A DNA stretch of 32,076 nucleotides, taken from NCBI GenBank assembly GCA_947628255.1, contig CANQZE010000005.1, positions 1 through 32,076 on the forward strand. The letters are read 5' to 3'. Under the pieces are notes generated by a model. That model ran no database searches, was not told where the DNA came from, and worked only from the letters and a program-made list of their open reading frames with translations. Numbering within the stretch: position 1 is the stretch's first letter; the number at the start of each line of letters is the position of its first letter. Made by a program: the position numbers and the translations under genes. Below are positions 17,734 through 26,842 of this stretch, in pieces. The stretch is from an uncultured Clostridia bacterium (GTDB taxonomy: Bacteria > Bacillota > Clostridia > Christensenellales > CAG-917).

Positions 17734-17763
17734 GCGACCGCGTTTTTGACACGGTCGCTTTGT
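17734..17763. terminator. Terminator between yfcE and convergent membrane-protein gene
   Basis: GCGACCG...CGGTCGCTTTGTT. Confidence 0.6.
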
Positions 17764-17811
17764 TGTCGTAAGATATGATTTTTCGGCGCCGCGGCGTATT
17801 GTCGCGACGTT

Positions 17812-18783
17812 TTAGTTTTGCTCTTTATTGGTCGTTTGGTCTGCGCGGCAGTCCGACGCTTCGCTCTTCTTGGCCGGAACGCTTTCGTCGGGCTGAGAAG
17901 GGAAATCGTCTTCGCTCTGCTGTGACGTTTCCAAGGAGGGCGCGTCATTTTGCGCGTCGCTCTCGCATTTGTCGGCGGAGTCGGGCGCTTCAAAGGTCTC
18001 GTCCGTATCGGATACGGAGGACGCGTCCTCCGTGCGTGAGGAGCCAGCGCCCGCCAAAATCGCTTGAGCGCGTTCCGTTTCGCTTTCGGCGCGCTGTTTT
18101 TTCTTTTGCAAAGCGAAGCGTATCGCCGCAAACGCGCCGCACACCGCTATCCCCACAAACAGATATGCGGAGCCTATGCCCCCGCCCAAGCCCACAACGC
18201 CAAGCACGACGGACAACACGACGATGATGGCGGCGGGTATGAGCGCAAGTTTGGGATTTTTGGCGACGTATTTGCCGCCGAGCGAGCCGAACAACGCGTA
18301 CACGACGCAGGAGAAAGCCGGCAATATCCAATTGTTGCGAGTCACGGTTGCCTGCAGATTGGTGAAGGCGAGGCAAAGCACCAAGACGCCTATGATAACG
18401 ACGGTCACTAGCGTGCTTGTCGCGATCGCCAACGTTGACACGACCTCGTTTTCTTCCGAGCCGGGTTTTGTGCCGCAAATTTCCTGCGCCTTGACAACGC
18501 AGGGGATCTTGAGGTTGGACAGGTTGCCCGTGATGAAGGCGAGATATTCGCCGCTCACGCCGAGCATCGGCGCGTAAATGATGGGTTCGACAATGCCCGA
18601 CACAAAGTTGATGATCAGCGGGATCAGAACGGCGGATGTGCCGAAAACTCGCCAATCCGGAGTCACGTCGTAATAAAGCCCGATGGATACGGGGATCATA
18701 AGGAAGAGCAAGATCGCCAAAGCGGTCCATATCCTGCCGATGAGGTGGTATTTGAAGGAATAATCACGCGGAAGTTTTTTCAT
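17812..18783 (-). CDS. Multi-TM membrane protein with acidic disordered C-terminal tail
   Basis: ~6 hydrophobic segments then KKKQRAESETERAQ...SEDDFPSQPDESVPAKKSEASD; start revised to MKKLPRDYSFKYHL. Confidence 0.75.
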   Translation of the reverse strand: MKKLPRDYSFKYHLIGRIWTALAILLFLMIPVSIGLYYDVTPDWRVFGTSAVLIPLIINFVSGIVEPIIYAPMLGVSGEYLAFITGNLSNLKIPCVVKAQEICGTKPGSEENEVVSTLAIATSTLVTVVIIGVLVLCLAFTNLQATVTRNNWILPAFSCVVYALFGSLGGKYVAKNPKLALIPAAIIVVLSVVLGVVGLGGGIGSAYLFVGIAVCGAFAAIRFALQKKKQRAESETERAQAILAGAGSSRTEDASSVSDTDETFEAPDSADKCESDAQNDAPSLETSQQSEDDFPSQPDESVPAKKSEASDCRADQTTNKEQN

Positions 18784-18793
18784 ATTTGCCTCC

Positions 18794-19627
18794 TTAGACG
18801 AGCATTGCGGACGCCGCCGCTTCGACGGACGCAAGAGGCCAGCCGTTTTTTGTCGCGAAATAGCTTATCACGGCGACGGTCGCCATTGCGATCAGCATAG
18901 ATACGGGGGTCGCAAAACTGTCCAACCATTGCCACTTGAGCTTTGTGATCAGCAGGTCGCAGATGTACATCATCAACATGGCGACGATGACCGCGATGAA
19001 ATTGAAATAGGAATCCACATAGCCCGCGCCCGTCGCGACCGACGTGATGCTCATCGCGAGGTATCCCAGCACAAGGCCGATGAAGCACACCTGAAAGATG
19101 AGTTCGCCGAGGTTTACGCTGTTTTTGCCGACGCCCGCGTTCTTGCCCATAAGCGTGCCGAATTTCGGTTGCAGGCGGCGATAGAACACAAGCACCAATA
19201 TCGGTCCCGACATTATCGAGACAGTCATAACAGTGGATATTGTGACGAGATCTTTTGCCGTCATACCTCTCGACATAAGCCTTTGAAGGGAGCCTGCGAG
19301 CGCGGTCGCGGCGCCATCCGCCATCTGTGTCTCGTATTGCAAAGAACCTATGACGCTCAGTCGTATCGACGGAAAAGCGACTCCCAACGATCCGGCAAGA
19401 GTGATGATGCCGAGCGCAATACCTATCGCGGGCAAGATGGAGAAAGAGAGCGAGGAAGAGATCACTTTTTTGATTTTTTCGGCGCTCAGTCCCAACTTCT
19501 TTGCGCGGCGGATCGAGGCAACCATATAGAATGCGGCAAGCGCCACAACAAAGGCGAACACCGCGCCGTACAGCCCGAACATCAGAGGGGAATCGGGCGA
19601 AAATGAGTTCAGAAGGCTTTGAGTCAT
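18794..19627 (-). CDS. Integral membrane protein, DUF5058-like (family assignment tentative)
   Basis: Many TM segments; AFYMVASIRRAKKLGLSAEKIKKVISSSLSFSILPAIGIALGIITLAGSLGVAFPSIRLSVIGSLQYET; start at MTQSLLNSF with SD GGAG; 10 nt from next gene. Confidence 0.7.
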   Translation of the reverse strand: MTQSLLNSFSPDSPLMFGLYGAVFAFVVALAAFYMVASIRRAKKLGLSAEKIKKVISSSLSFSILPAIGIALGIITLAGSLGVAFPSIRLSVIGSLQYETQMADGAATALAGSLQRLMSRGMTAKDLVTISTVMTVSIMSGPILVLVFYRRLQPKFGTLMGKNAGVGKNSVNLGELIFQVCFIGLVLGYLAMSITSVATGAGYVDSYFNFIAVIVAMLMMYICDLLITKLKWQWLDSFATPVSMLIAMATVAVISYFATKNGWPLASVEAAASAMLV

Positions 19628-19708
19628 ACGTACTCCTTTTTTGTCGTTAAATTTTGCAAAACGGACTTTATGCGCTTCAAACAGCCGCATAAAACGCCGT
19701 TTGAGTTG

Positions 19709-20770
19709 TCAATATATCTTTTTCATCTCAGACAGATACGCTTTGAAGAGAGCTTGATATGCGCCGCATTTTTCGACGTCCCTTCTCTCTCGCTTGCAAC
19801 CGCCTCCGCAAAGTTTGAAATACGGACAGGCTTTGCATTTTGCCGAAACGCGAAGGCTTTCGCGGATGAAATTTTTTGCGGCGGGGCAAACGGCGAGCGC
19901 GGAAAAATCCGTGGCGGCGATGTTGCCAAGCTCAAATTCGTCAAGGCAGTAGAAGTCGCAGGGATACACTGTGCCGTCCGCTTCGATGACAAACTGGTGA
20001 GAGCAGAATCCGTTCATCCCGCATTGCTCCGCGCTTTTGCCGTGCGCGAGGCGGACGAAGTTGTCAAACTGCCTGATCGAGATATATTTTCCGTCTTTGA
20101 TGTCCGCGAGGTAGCGAGCGAACAGTTTTTTCAAAAAGACGGCGTATTCCTCTTCGGTCGGGTATGAATCGGGGTCGTAAGGTTGACCGTCGAGAGGCTT
20201 GAGGAAGGGGATAAATTGTAAAAATTTGAAGTCCTGCGCCTTGTAAAAATCGTAGATCTCGTCAATGTTGACGACGACAGAGCGGCTCAGCACGGTGAGG
20301 ACGTTGAAGGGAACGCCGCGCCTTTTCAGCAAGCCTATGCCGCGCATTATGTCGGGAAAGGCGGGCGCGCCGTCTGCCGTGACGCGACAGCGGTTGTTTT
20401 CCTCCGCGCCGTCGAGAGATATCCCGATCAAAAAGTTGTGCTTTTTGAAGATATCGATCCACTCGTCGTCTATCAGCGTGCCGTTTGTCTGTATGACGGC
20501 GGAGACGTTCGGATGAGGCGACACAAGTTTGCCGACGAACTCGAAAAACGCCTTGCCTCGCAAAAGCGGTTCGCCGCCTTGAAATGACAAGTAGAGCCTG
20601 TCCCCATTCGCATAGGAGAGCGCTTTTTTGAAGATATCCTCAAAAAGCGCCTCGCTCATCATTCCCTTGCTGAAGCTCTCGCGCATATTCGCCAAGGAGT
20701 GATAAAAACAATAGGTGCATCTCAGATTGCAATTGCCCGAGGCGGGCTTTAACATCACGGATATGTTCAT
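19709..20770 (-). CDS. Radical SAM/SPASM anaerobic sulfatase-maturating enzyme
   Basis: MLKPASGNCNLRCTYCFYHS, LSFQGGEPLLRG, QTNGTLIDD, C-terminal CGMNGFCSHQFVIEADGTVYPCDFYC and C..C..C SPASM cysteines; adjacent to sulfatase. Confidence 0.95.
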   Translation of the reverse strand: MNISVMLKPASGNCNLRCTYCFYHSLANMRESFSKGMMSEALFEDIFKKALSYANGDRLYLSFQGGEPLLRGKAFFEFVGKLVSPHPNVSAVIQTNGTLIDDEWIDIFKKHNFLIGISLDGAEENNRCRVTADGAPAFPDIMRGIGLLKRRGVPFNVLTVLSRSVVVNIDEIYDFYKAQDFKFLQFIPFLKPLDGQPYDPDSYPTEEEYAVFLKKLFARYLADIKDGKYISIRQFDNFVRLAHGKSAEQCGMNGFCSHQFVIEADGTVYPCDFYCLDEFELGNIAATDFSALAVCPAAKNFIRESLRVSAKCKACPYFKLCGGGCKRERRDVEKCGAYQALFKAYLSEMKKIY

Positions 20771-20773
20771 CGG

Positions 20774-22903
20774 CTATTTGATTATGCCGCGCCTGTTCGT
20801 GCGAAGTTCCTTGCGGAAGGCGAGCAACCTCTCTTTGAGCAGAAGCGCAACGTCGGGGTGCCTCTTCGACAGGTTGTAGCCCTCGATGGGGTCGTCGTCC
20901 AAATCAAAGAGGAAATTTTTGTAGTATTGATCGATGAAGGCGCTGTTCTCGTTGAGGACATTCTGATAATACTTGAAGTCGTGGAGTTCGCCGTCGATCT
21001 CCGCGGGCATTTGCAAACTTTGCACATTGCCTTTTTTGATGTAGTAGAGCGCGCGCATATTGCCTTCGCGGTCGAGGACTTTTGCGTCGGACGGAGTTGC
21101 GGCGGTGAGCGCGCCGAGCATACTGACGCCGTCTATCGTTCTGTCCGTCGGAAGCGGAATACCCATAAATTCGAGCAGAGTGGGGAAGATGTCTATGTTC
21201 ATATAGCTCGACGTGACGCGATATCCGCTTGCCGCCTCGCCATTGGAATTTGTCCAGCCGACTGGATCGTCCGTCGCGAAAGTCCTGCCGTCCGCCGTCC
21301 TGAGATTTTTGCCGATTTTGACGAGCATAGGCACTTTGTGGCCGCCTTCGAACGTCGTGTTTTTGCGCCCTTTCAGTGCGCCCGTCGCGCCTTCCTTGCC
21401 GGGACCGTTGTCCGACGTAAAGATGATTATCGTGTTGTCGGCGACTTCGGGATCGGAATAGATGAGTTCGAGCGTAGTGCCGAGATAGGCGTCAAACTCC
21501 TCGACGCAATCTATGTAGGTGTCGTCCGTGGTATCGCCCTGCACGGCGCCGTCCAAATTTGTTTGCGTCGTGTTGTAGCTTGAAAACAGAGGCGCGTGCG
21601 GCCAAGGAGTGCAATAGTATGAGAAGAAGGGAGTGCCGTTATTCTTGTAATCATCGATCTGGTCTTGTAGGTATTCGTTCATCTTTTCCGTGATGCGCTG
21701 TGTTGATTTGGATTGGTCCTTCATCTCGGCGTGCGAGAACACCTCGTGATATTGTCCGTTTTGCTCCTCGACAAAGTTGTAGGGCGTCATATCGTTGACA
21801 TAGTGGCTGCCGTAAAAATAGTCGAAACCTTGATTTGTTGGCAGATATTCGCCATAGTCGCCCAAATTCCACTTGCCGAACAGCGCGGTGGAGTAGCCTT
21901 GAGTTTTCAAAACTTCCGCGATCGTGATCTCGTCGCCCAAAATGCCGTCCACGTTGTAGAGGAATTGGAAGGGATTGAAATAGCGCGTGTTGCCGAACGG
22001 ATCGAGGGAAACGTTGGAGGGGAACACCACGTTGTCAAGATACCCGCGCGAGCAATATCTGCCCGTCAATATGCCGAAGCGAGACGGAGAACAGACAGGG
22101 GAAGAAGCATAAAAATTGTCGAAAAATACGCCGCCGTTTTCGGCGATCTTGTCTATGTTGGGCGTGAGTATGGACGGCGCCTTGCCCTCGTTGAGCAGGC
22201 TGGAGGAGTTGAGATAGCTGTACATCGAGATGTCCGCGTATCCCATATCGTCCATAAGTATGAACAAAATGTTGGGACGTTTTTGCCCGTTTTTGAGGGC
22301 GGCGAGAGATTCGAGATACTCATCGTGGCCGTCCTTGAGAGACTCGACCGTGGGCGTCGCCTTGAAGCTGCAACACAAAAAGTACAGCACGGTGACTCCA
22401 AGCATCAGCGCCGCGCACAGCGAAGCGACCAATCGTTTTGCCGTAAGTTTTTTGAGGCGTCTCAGGCATAACGCAAACGCCGCGAGCGCGATAGGAATGA
22501 GGGTGAACAACAGAGTATAGCCGAATCTTTCGGCGGCGTTGCCCGCTCCCCAAATGAAAAAGTAGAGCAACAGCGACGCGTCCGACAAGATGAAGCTCGC
22601 CGCCGTCCACACGCTCAAGCGTCCTCTGCACGCGCCGATGAATGTCGCGAGGGCAAACGCCATCGAAAACGCGATCGCGCAGACCGCAAGAAAGTTGAAG
22701 CCCGTCGCGAGCAACGTCAAGGCATATGCCGCCTCAACGCAGAACAGCGCGAAAGATACGCTTTTCAGCTTGTTTTCAATCGTAAATCCGCCCTTCGCGC
22801 GCGAAGCTCCGCTGCGGTTTGAAGCGGTTCCGTCCCCCGCTTCAGCAGAAGGCGCCGCGACGTCCTGTTCGACGGATTGCGATTTTATCTCCATATCATC
22901 CAT
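20774..22903 (-). CDS. Sulfatase with N-terminal multi-TM membrane domain (Cys-type FGly)
   Basis: ~5 hydrophobic segments in first ~190 aa; PNILFILMDDMGYADISMY; FGly motif ASSPVCSPSRFGILTGRY; FTSDNGPGKEG; start revised to MDDMEIKSQS with SD GAGGAG. Confidence 0.93.
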   Translation of the reverse strand: MDDMEIKSQSVEQDVAAPSAEAGDGTASNRSGASRAKGGFTIENKLKSVSFALFCVEAAYALTLLATGFNFLAVCAIAFSMAFALATFIGACRGRLSVWTAASFILSDASLLLYFFIWGAGNAAERFGYTLLFTLIPIALAAFALCLRRLKKLTAKRLVASLCAALMLGVTVLYFLCCSFKATPTVESLKDGHDEYLESLAALKNGQKRPNILFILMDDMGYADISMYSYLNSSSLLNEGKAPSILTPNIDKIAENGGVFFDNFYASSPVCSPSRFGILTGRYCSRGYLDNVVFPSNVSLDPFGNTRYFNPFQFLYNVDGILGDEITIAEVLKTQGYSTALFGKWNLGDYGEYLPTNQGFDYFYGSHYVNDMTPYNFVEEQNGQYHEVFSHAEMKDQSKSTQRITEKMNEYLQDQIDDYKNNGTPFFSYYCTPWPHAPLFSSYNTTQTNLDGAVQGDTTDDTYIDCVEEFDAYLGTTLELIYSDPEVADNTIIIFTSDNGPGKEGATGALKGRKNTTFEGGHKVPMLVKIGKNLRTADGRTFATDDPVGWTNSNGEAASGYRVTSSYMNIDIFPTLLEFMGIPLPTDRTIDGVSMLGALTAATPSDAKVLDREGNMRALYYIKKGNVQSLQMPAEIDGELHDFKYYQNVLNENSAFIDQYYKNFLFDLDDDPIEGYNLSKRHPDVALLLKERLLAFRKELRTNRRGIIK

Positions 22904-23060
22904 AATACTCCTCTCAAAATAGCTAATATAATAAATATACAATAATATGCCGGATTTGGCAAGCGCAACATTTTTGCGGGTTGCCTCGACTGCGCCGGCA
23001 GAGAAAGTCGCGGTTGACGAATCGTGTTTTTTAGAGTACAATTATATCAACGGAGGGCTT

Positions 23061-24368
23061 ATGAAAAAAATTTTATTTGTCGGAGCGGGTATGGCGGCGC
23101 TTGTGGCGGCGGAAAAACTCGGCAGATCGGGAAAGTATGAGGTCACGGTGCTTGAAAAGAACGCGCGCGAGAATATCTCATATGATTGGCACGACGACGT
23201 AAATCGCGCGGCTTTTGAAAAGAACGGGTTGCCAATGCCGCTCGAAGGGACCTATTTTGTAAAACGCAATTGGACGTTTATACCGCCTTCCGAGAGCGTC
23301 GAGGTCACGTTGGATATCCCCGAAGAGGAGTTGGATCTCTCCATCGAGAGGCGCAAGCTCGCGCAACAATACATAAGCCGAGCGGAGGACGTTGTGGATT
23401 TCAGATTCTCCACGCAGGCGGACAGCCTCATCTTTGAGGGAGACAGAGTTGTCGGAGTGCGCGCAGGAGAGGAAAAATTTTATGCCGATCTTGTAGTTGA
23501 CAACTCGGGCGCTATGTCGAAATTGCGCGCTCAATTGCCCGAGGACAGCGGCGTGACAAAGCAACCGAATGACGATGAGATTTTTGTCGCGTACCGCGCG
23601 TTTATGAAGAGCGCGGACGGCGCGCCGTCGCCAAAAAACACCAACCGAGCCTATCTCAAACACCTCGGAGAGACGGGCATCAGCTGGAGCATTCTCGATC
23701 CGTCGGGCAGTGTGAACGTCCTCATCGGGAGAGTCGGAAGTTTGCCGAAAGAGACTTTTATCGGCGCGTTTCGTGCGCTTAAAGCCTCAAATCCGAACAT
23801 ATCCGACGAGATTGTGCGAGGCGGGATCATATGCAAGATCCCCATCAGACATCCTCTCTCGCGTATGGTCGCGGACGGCTATGTCGCGATCGGCGACAGC
23901 GCATTTATGACGATCCCGATGATCGGCAGCGGGATACAGAACAGCATTGACGCCGCCTGTATTCTTGCGGACGTCATCCTCAAAAACGATTCGCCTCTCA
24001 AGCAAGCGCTTTGGGAATATCAGGTGCGCTACTATCTTGAAAAGGGCGCCGATCATATGGGCGTCGACGTTTTGAAGCGCTGGTTGCTCTCGGCGTATCC
24101 GAAGGACCTGGATTGGCTGTTTGAAAAGGGCGTCGTCGGCGAAAAGGAGATGGAAGCGGGCGCGACGGGGCAACTTGTCAAGCTCTCATTCTCCGATCTG
24201 CTCTCCAAGCTCAAAAAGGGAATATCTCGTTTGCCTCTGCTGCTCAAGCTCAACGGAGTCATACAAAAATCCGCGCGGGCGGCGAAGATCGGCAGGCGTA
24301 TACCCAAGACTTTTGACGAGAAGGCGGTTTGCCGTTGGCAGCGCCGAGTGGAATCTCTCTACAGATGA
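23061..24368 (+). CDS. FAD-dependent oxidoreductase, geranylgeranyl-reductase-like
   Basis: KKILFVGAGMAALVAAEKLGRSGKYEVTVLEK (Rossmann GxGxxA), GYVAIGDSAFMTIPMIGSGIQNSIDAA (second FAD motif); start revised to internal Met with GGAGG. Confidence 0.88.
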   Translation: MKKILFVGAGMAALVAAEKLGRSGKYEVTVLEKNARENISYDWHDDVNRAAFEKNGLPMPLEGTYFVKRNWTFIPPSESVEVTLDIPEEELDLSIERRKLAQQYISRAEDVVDFRFSTQADSLIFEGDRVVGVRAGEEKFYADLVVDNSGAMSKLRAQLPEDSGVTKQPNDDEIFVAYRAFMKSADGAPSPKNTNRAYLKHLGETGISWSILDPSGSVNVLIGRVGSLPKETFIGAFRALKASNPNISDEIVRGGIICKIPIRHPLSRMVADGYVAIGDSAFMTIPMIGSGIQNSIDAACILADVILKNDSPLKQALWEYQVRYYLEKGADHMGVDVLKRWLLSAYPKDLDWLFEKGVVGEKEMEAGATGQLVKLSFSDLLSKLKKGISRLPLLLKLNGVIQKSARAAKIGRRIPKTFDEKAVCRWQRRVESLYR

Positions 24369-24416
24369 GTTTTGAGTCCGACAGGCGTCGGCATCGGAAC
24401 GCAAACTCAAAAAAAA

Positions 24417-24441
24417 GAAAAACCTCGTCAAGAGGTTTTTT
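24417..24441. terminator. Bidirectional terminator
   Basis: AAAAACCTC-gtcaa-GAGGTTTTTT. Confidence 0.8.
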
Positions 24442-24479
24442 CCATATCCGACGGGACGCGGATCTGCGCAAATCGCGGG

Positions 24480-24941
24480 TCAATCGAGATAGGTGTATTT
24501 TGCTCTGTAGTGCGCGTACATCTTTTCGTACATCTCGTCCTCCGTCTTGCCGACGCCGAAGATTTTGCCAAATTTGGCGATGAAATAGGTCCCCTTCGGC
24601 ACAAAGACATAGTCGAAAACGCCGTCCGCCTGCGCGTCGCCCGCCGTCTTGTAGCGTCTGTCGATGTCGTCGCGCGCGATATAGCAGAGATCTCCGTCGT
24701 TTTGGCTGATGACGTAGTTGCGATAGATGTAAGAGATCTTGTCTCGAGCTTCCTTTTCCGTGTCCACGACGTCATAGGTCATATCGTTTTTGAGGATGAT
24801 GACAAAGTTTTTGTCATACACGGCAAATTGCAGGATCTCGTCGTCTTTGCCGTCGAGATATGGGATGAGGGCGTCGCTGTCGCCAAACGTCCAATGCTGG
24901 TGCTTTTTGGTCATATAAATGCGGTATTTTGTGTCCGACAT
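24480..24941 (-). CDS. Uncharacterised 153-aa protein, possible internal duplication
   Basis: Complete ORF between a terminator and a divergent gene; two similar segments ending TEKEARDKISYIYRNYV and TEDEMYEKMYAHYRAKY. Confidence 0.7.
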   Translation of the reverse strand: MSDTKYRIYMTKKHQHWTFGDSDALIPYLDGKDDEILQFAVYDKNFVIILKNDMTYDVVDTEKEARDKISYIYRNYVISQNDGDLCYIARDDIDRRYKTAGDAQADGVFDYVFVPKGTYFIAKFGKIFGVGKTEDEMYEKMYAHYRAKYTYLD

Positions 24942-25108
24942 AATTCACCTCGTCAAAATTATATCACACGCGGCGCAACTATTCAACAACAACTTTTTTA
25001 GCAGAGGAGCGGCAGAGTTTGCGAACTTTTTGTTTTTTGTTGAAAATCCATTCGCTTTGGTATATAATATTTCACATCAAATGCAGATTTTGCGTTTTGG
25101 GAGAGAAT

Positions 25109-26569
25109 ATGAGAAAGGTAAGAATTTTTGCGATAGCGATGTTGATCCTTGCGCTTTGCGCGTGTATGTTGGTCGCCTGCGGAGGAGACCGCTCAAAGAC
25201 GTTGACAATCGATCACACAAGCGTCCTGCTCAAAGCGGACGGGCAATACGATTATATCTCCGACGTGCGCCTCAACACGGAAAAATATCCCGAACTCGAG
25301 CGCCAAGGGTTGAGGCTGATCACGGGTTACGGCGACGATTATTCCACGGCGAACGAGATCGTTCCCGACAATTCGAACGCAATCGAGCAATATTTCAAAC
25401 AAGACAAAGGCATAATGATCATCATCAACGGATTGCAGCTCGGCGTGGGCAGATACAACAACGTCAATATGCAGAGCGACAGTCGCCTTGCGGAGCTTGA
25501 ACGTTACGGCAAAGATAAGGACATCGATTATTTCAAGAACGATTCGAAGAGCGAGCAGAATTACGATCTCGGCAAATATTGGTTTGACAACGGCTACAAC
25601 GTTTTCTACTTCCATTGGGAGATGTTCGCGGATTATTACAACAAGGGATCGATTGCGGACACAGGCAGGGGTCCCGGCGAAGTGCAGGAAAGGATCTGGT
25701 CGACGGATACGGGCGTTCAGGCCGCCTACACGCGCGGCGGCAAAACCTATATGACGGAATTCGGGGAGGCGGTCAACGGCAGTTTGGCGGAGTGGTTCGC
25801 CGCAGACTATATGCGTATGGCGGCGGCGGTCAGCGAAGTTTTCCCGGATTATGCGACCTCGACTCACGACATCAGGATCGCGGGACACTCGATGGGCGGC
25901 GTTCTCACCGTGGCGGGAGGCACGCTTTTGCATATGCTCAGCGACGCTAACAAATTGCCGAAGGCGTTTGTCCCCAACAGATTCTCGCTGATGGACAGCT
26001 ATCTTGCCATAAGTTCGAATCCCGATCTCACCGTGTCTTGGAGCGGCAAGAAGTATTACGCGCTTCCCGACGACCCCGACGACTCTTCCGACGGCGGATA
26101 TTGCAACTATATCCCCGCTTTGGATCTTGCGGTCAACACATACGGCGTGGCGGCGGAATTTGTTTGCAACGAGGGCTTTTTGGTCCCCTTCAAAAATATG
26201 GCAGGAGCATACGAGACCCATTTCGACGAGGATACCAAGCGGTTTGACGGAGATTACAGCGATGTCGCAAACTATATCCTCGATCTTTGTCCGATCATTC
26301 TCGTGCGCCCATACTTCTCGGGACTGACCACAAACTCGATGGCGGCGAACGGTCATAACGCCGTGCGCGAATGGTATCTCAGCACAATTTTGTACGACGC
26401 GCCAAAGGCGGGCGACGTCACCGTCCCCACCGCAAGGATGTCCGACAAGGACGTGAGATCTCTCAGAGGCAGATTCTTTGTGATGAACAACGAGAGAAAA
26501 AATTGGTGCGAAACTGTCCGTCCCGACGACGACGACTTCTCCGTTGACAAATCGGAGATCGTTGCGTAG
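25109..26569 (+). CDS. Lipoprotein, putative alpha/beta-hydrolase (lipase-like)
   Basis: Signal + lipobox MRKVRIFAIAMLILALCACMLVAC; nucleophile elbow IAGHSMGGVLTVAGG; start revised to internal Met preceded by GGGAGA. Confidence 0.8.
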   Translation: MRKVRIFAIAMLILALCACMLVACGGDRSKTLTIDHTSVLLKADGQYDYISDVRLNTEKYPELERQGLRLITGYGDDYSTANEIVPDNSNAIEQYFKQDKGIMIIINGLQLGVGRYNNVNMQSDSRLAELERYGKDKDIDYFKNDSKSEQNYDLGKYWFDNGYNVFYFHWEMFADYYNKGSIADTGRGPGEVQERIWSTDTGVQAAYTRGGKTYMTEFGEAVNGSLAEWFAADYMRMAAAVSEVFPDYATSTHDIRIAGHSMGGVLTVAGGTLLHMLSDANKLPKAFVPNRFSLMDSYLAISSNPDLTVSWSGKKYYALPDDPDDSSDGGYCNYIPALDLAVNTYGVAAEFVCNEGFLVPFKNMAGAYETHFDEDTKRFDGDYSDVANYILDLCPIILVRPYFSGLTTNSMAANGHNAVREWYLSTILYDAPKAGDVTVPTARMSDKDVRSLRGRFFVMNNERKNWCETVRPDDDDFSVDKSEIVA

Positions 26570-26607
26570 AAAATTTTCATCGGATATCAAAAAAGCAAGC
26601 GTAAACA

Positions 26608-26633
26608 GCGGGAGGCAAAAACCTCCCGCATTT
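26608..26633 (+). terminator. Terminator of lipase-like gene
   Basis: GCGGGAGG-caaaaa-CCTCCCGC-ATTT. Confidence 0.75.
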
Positions 26634-26696
26634 CGCGTTTGAAGGCGGCAAAAGGGTGAAATTGCGTTTAATACATATATTGGGAAGCGATTTTTG

Positions 26697-26725
26697 TTGA
26701 CACTTTGTCCGTTGCAACTTATACT
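26697..26725 (+). promoter_or_regulatory. Promoter upstream of InlB-repeat lipoprotein
   Basis: TTGACA-17 nt-TATACT. Confidence 0.75.
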
Positions 26726-26842
26726 TTTAGTACTCATAATCGTATTTACGCGCACGAATCTTCCTTGAGAATGATAAGCGAATGATCGCAATTTATGCGC
26801 ACTAAAACGTCTGTGTATCCCGAATTTCAGGAGGGCTTGAAA

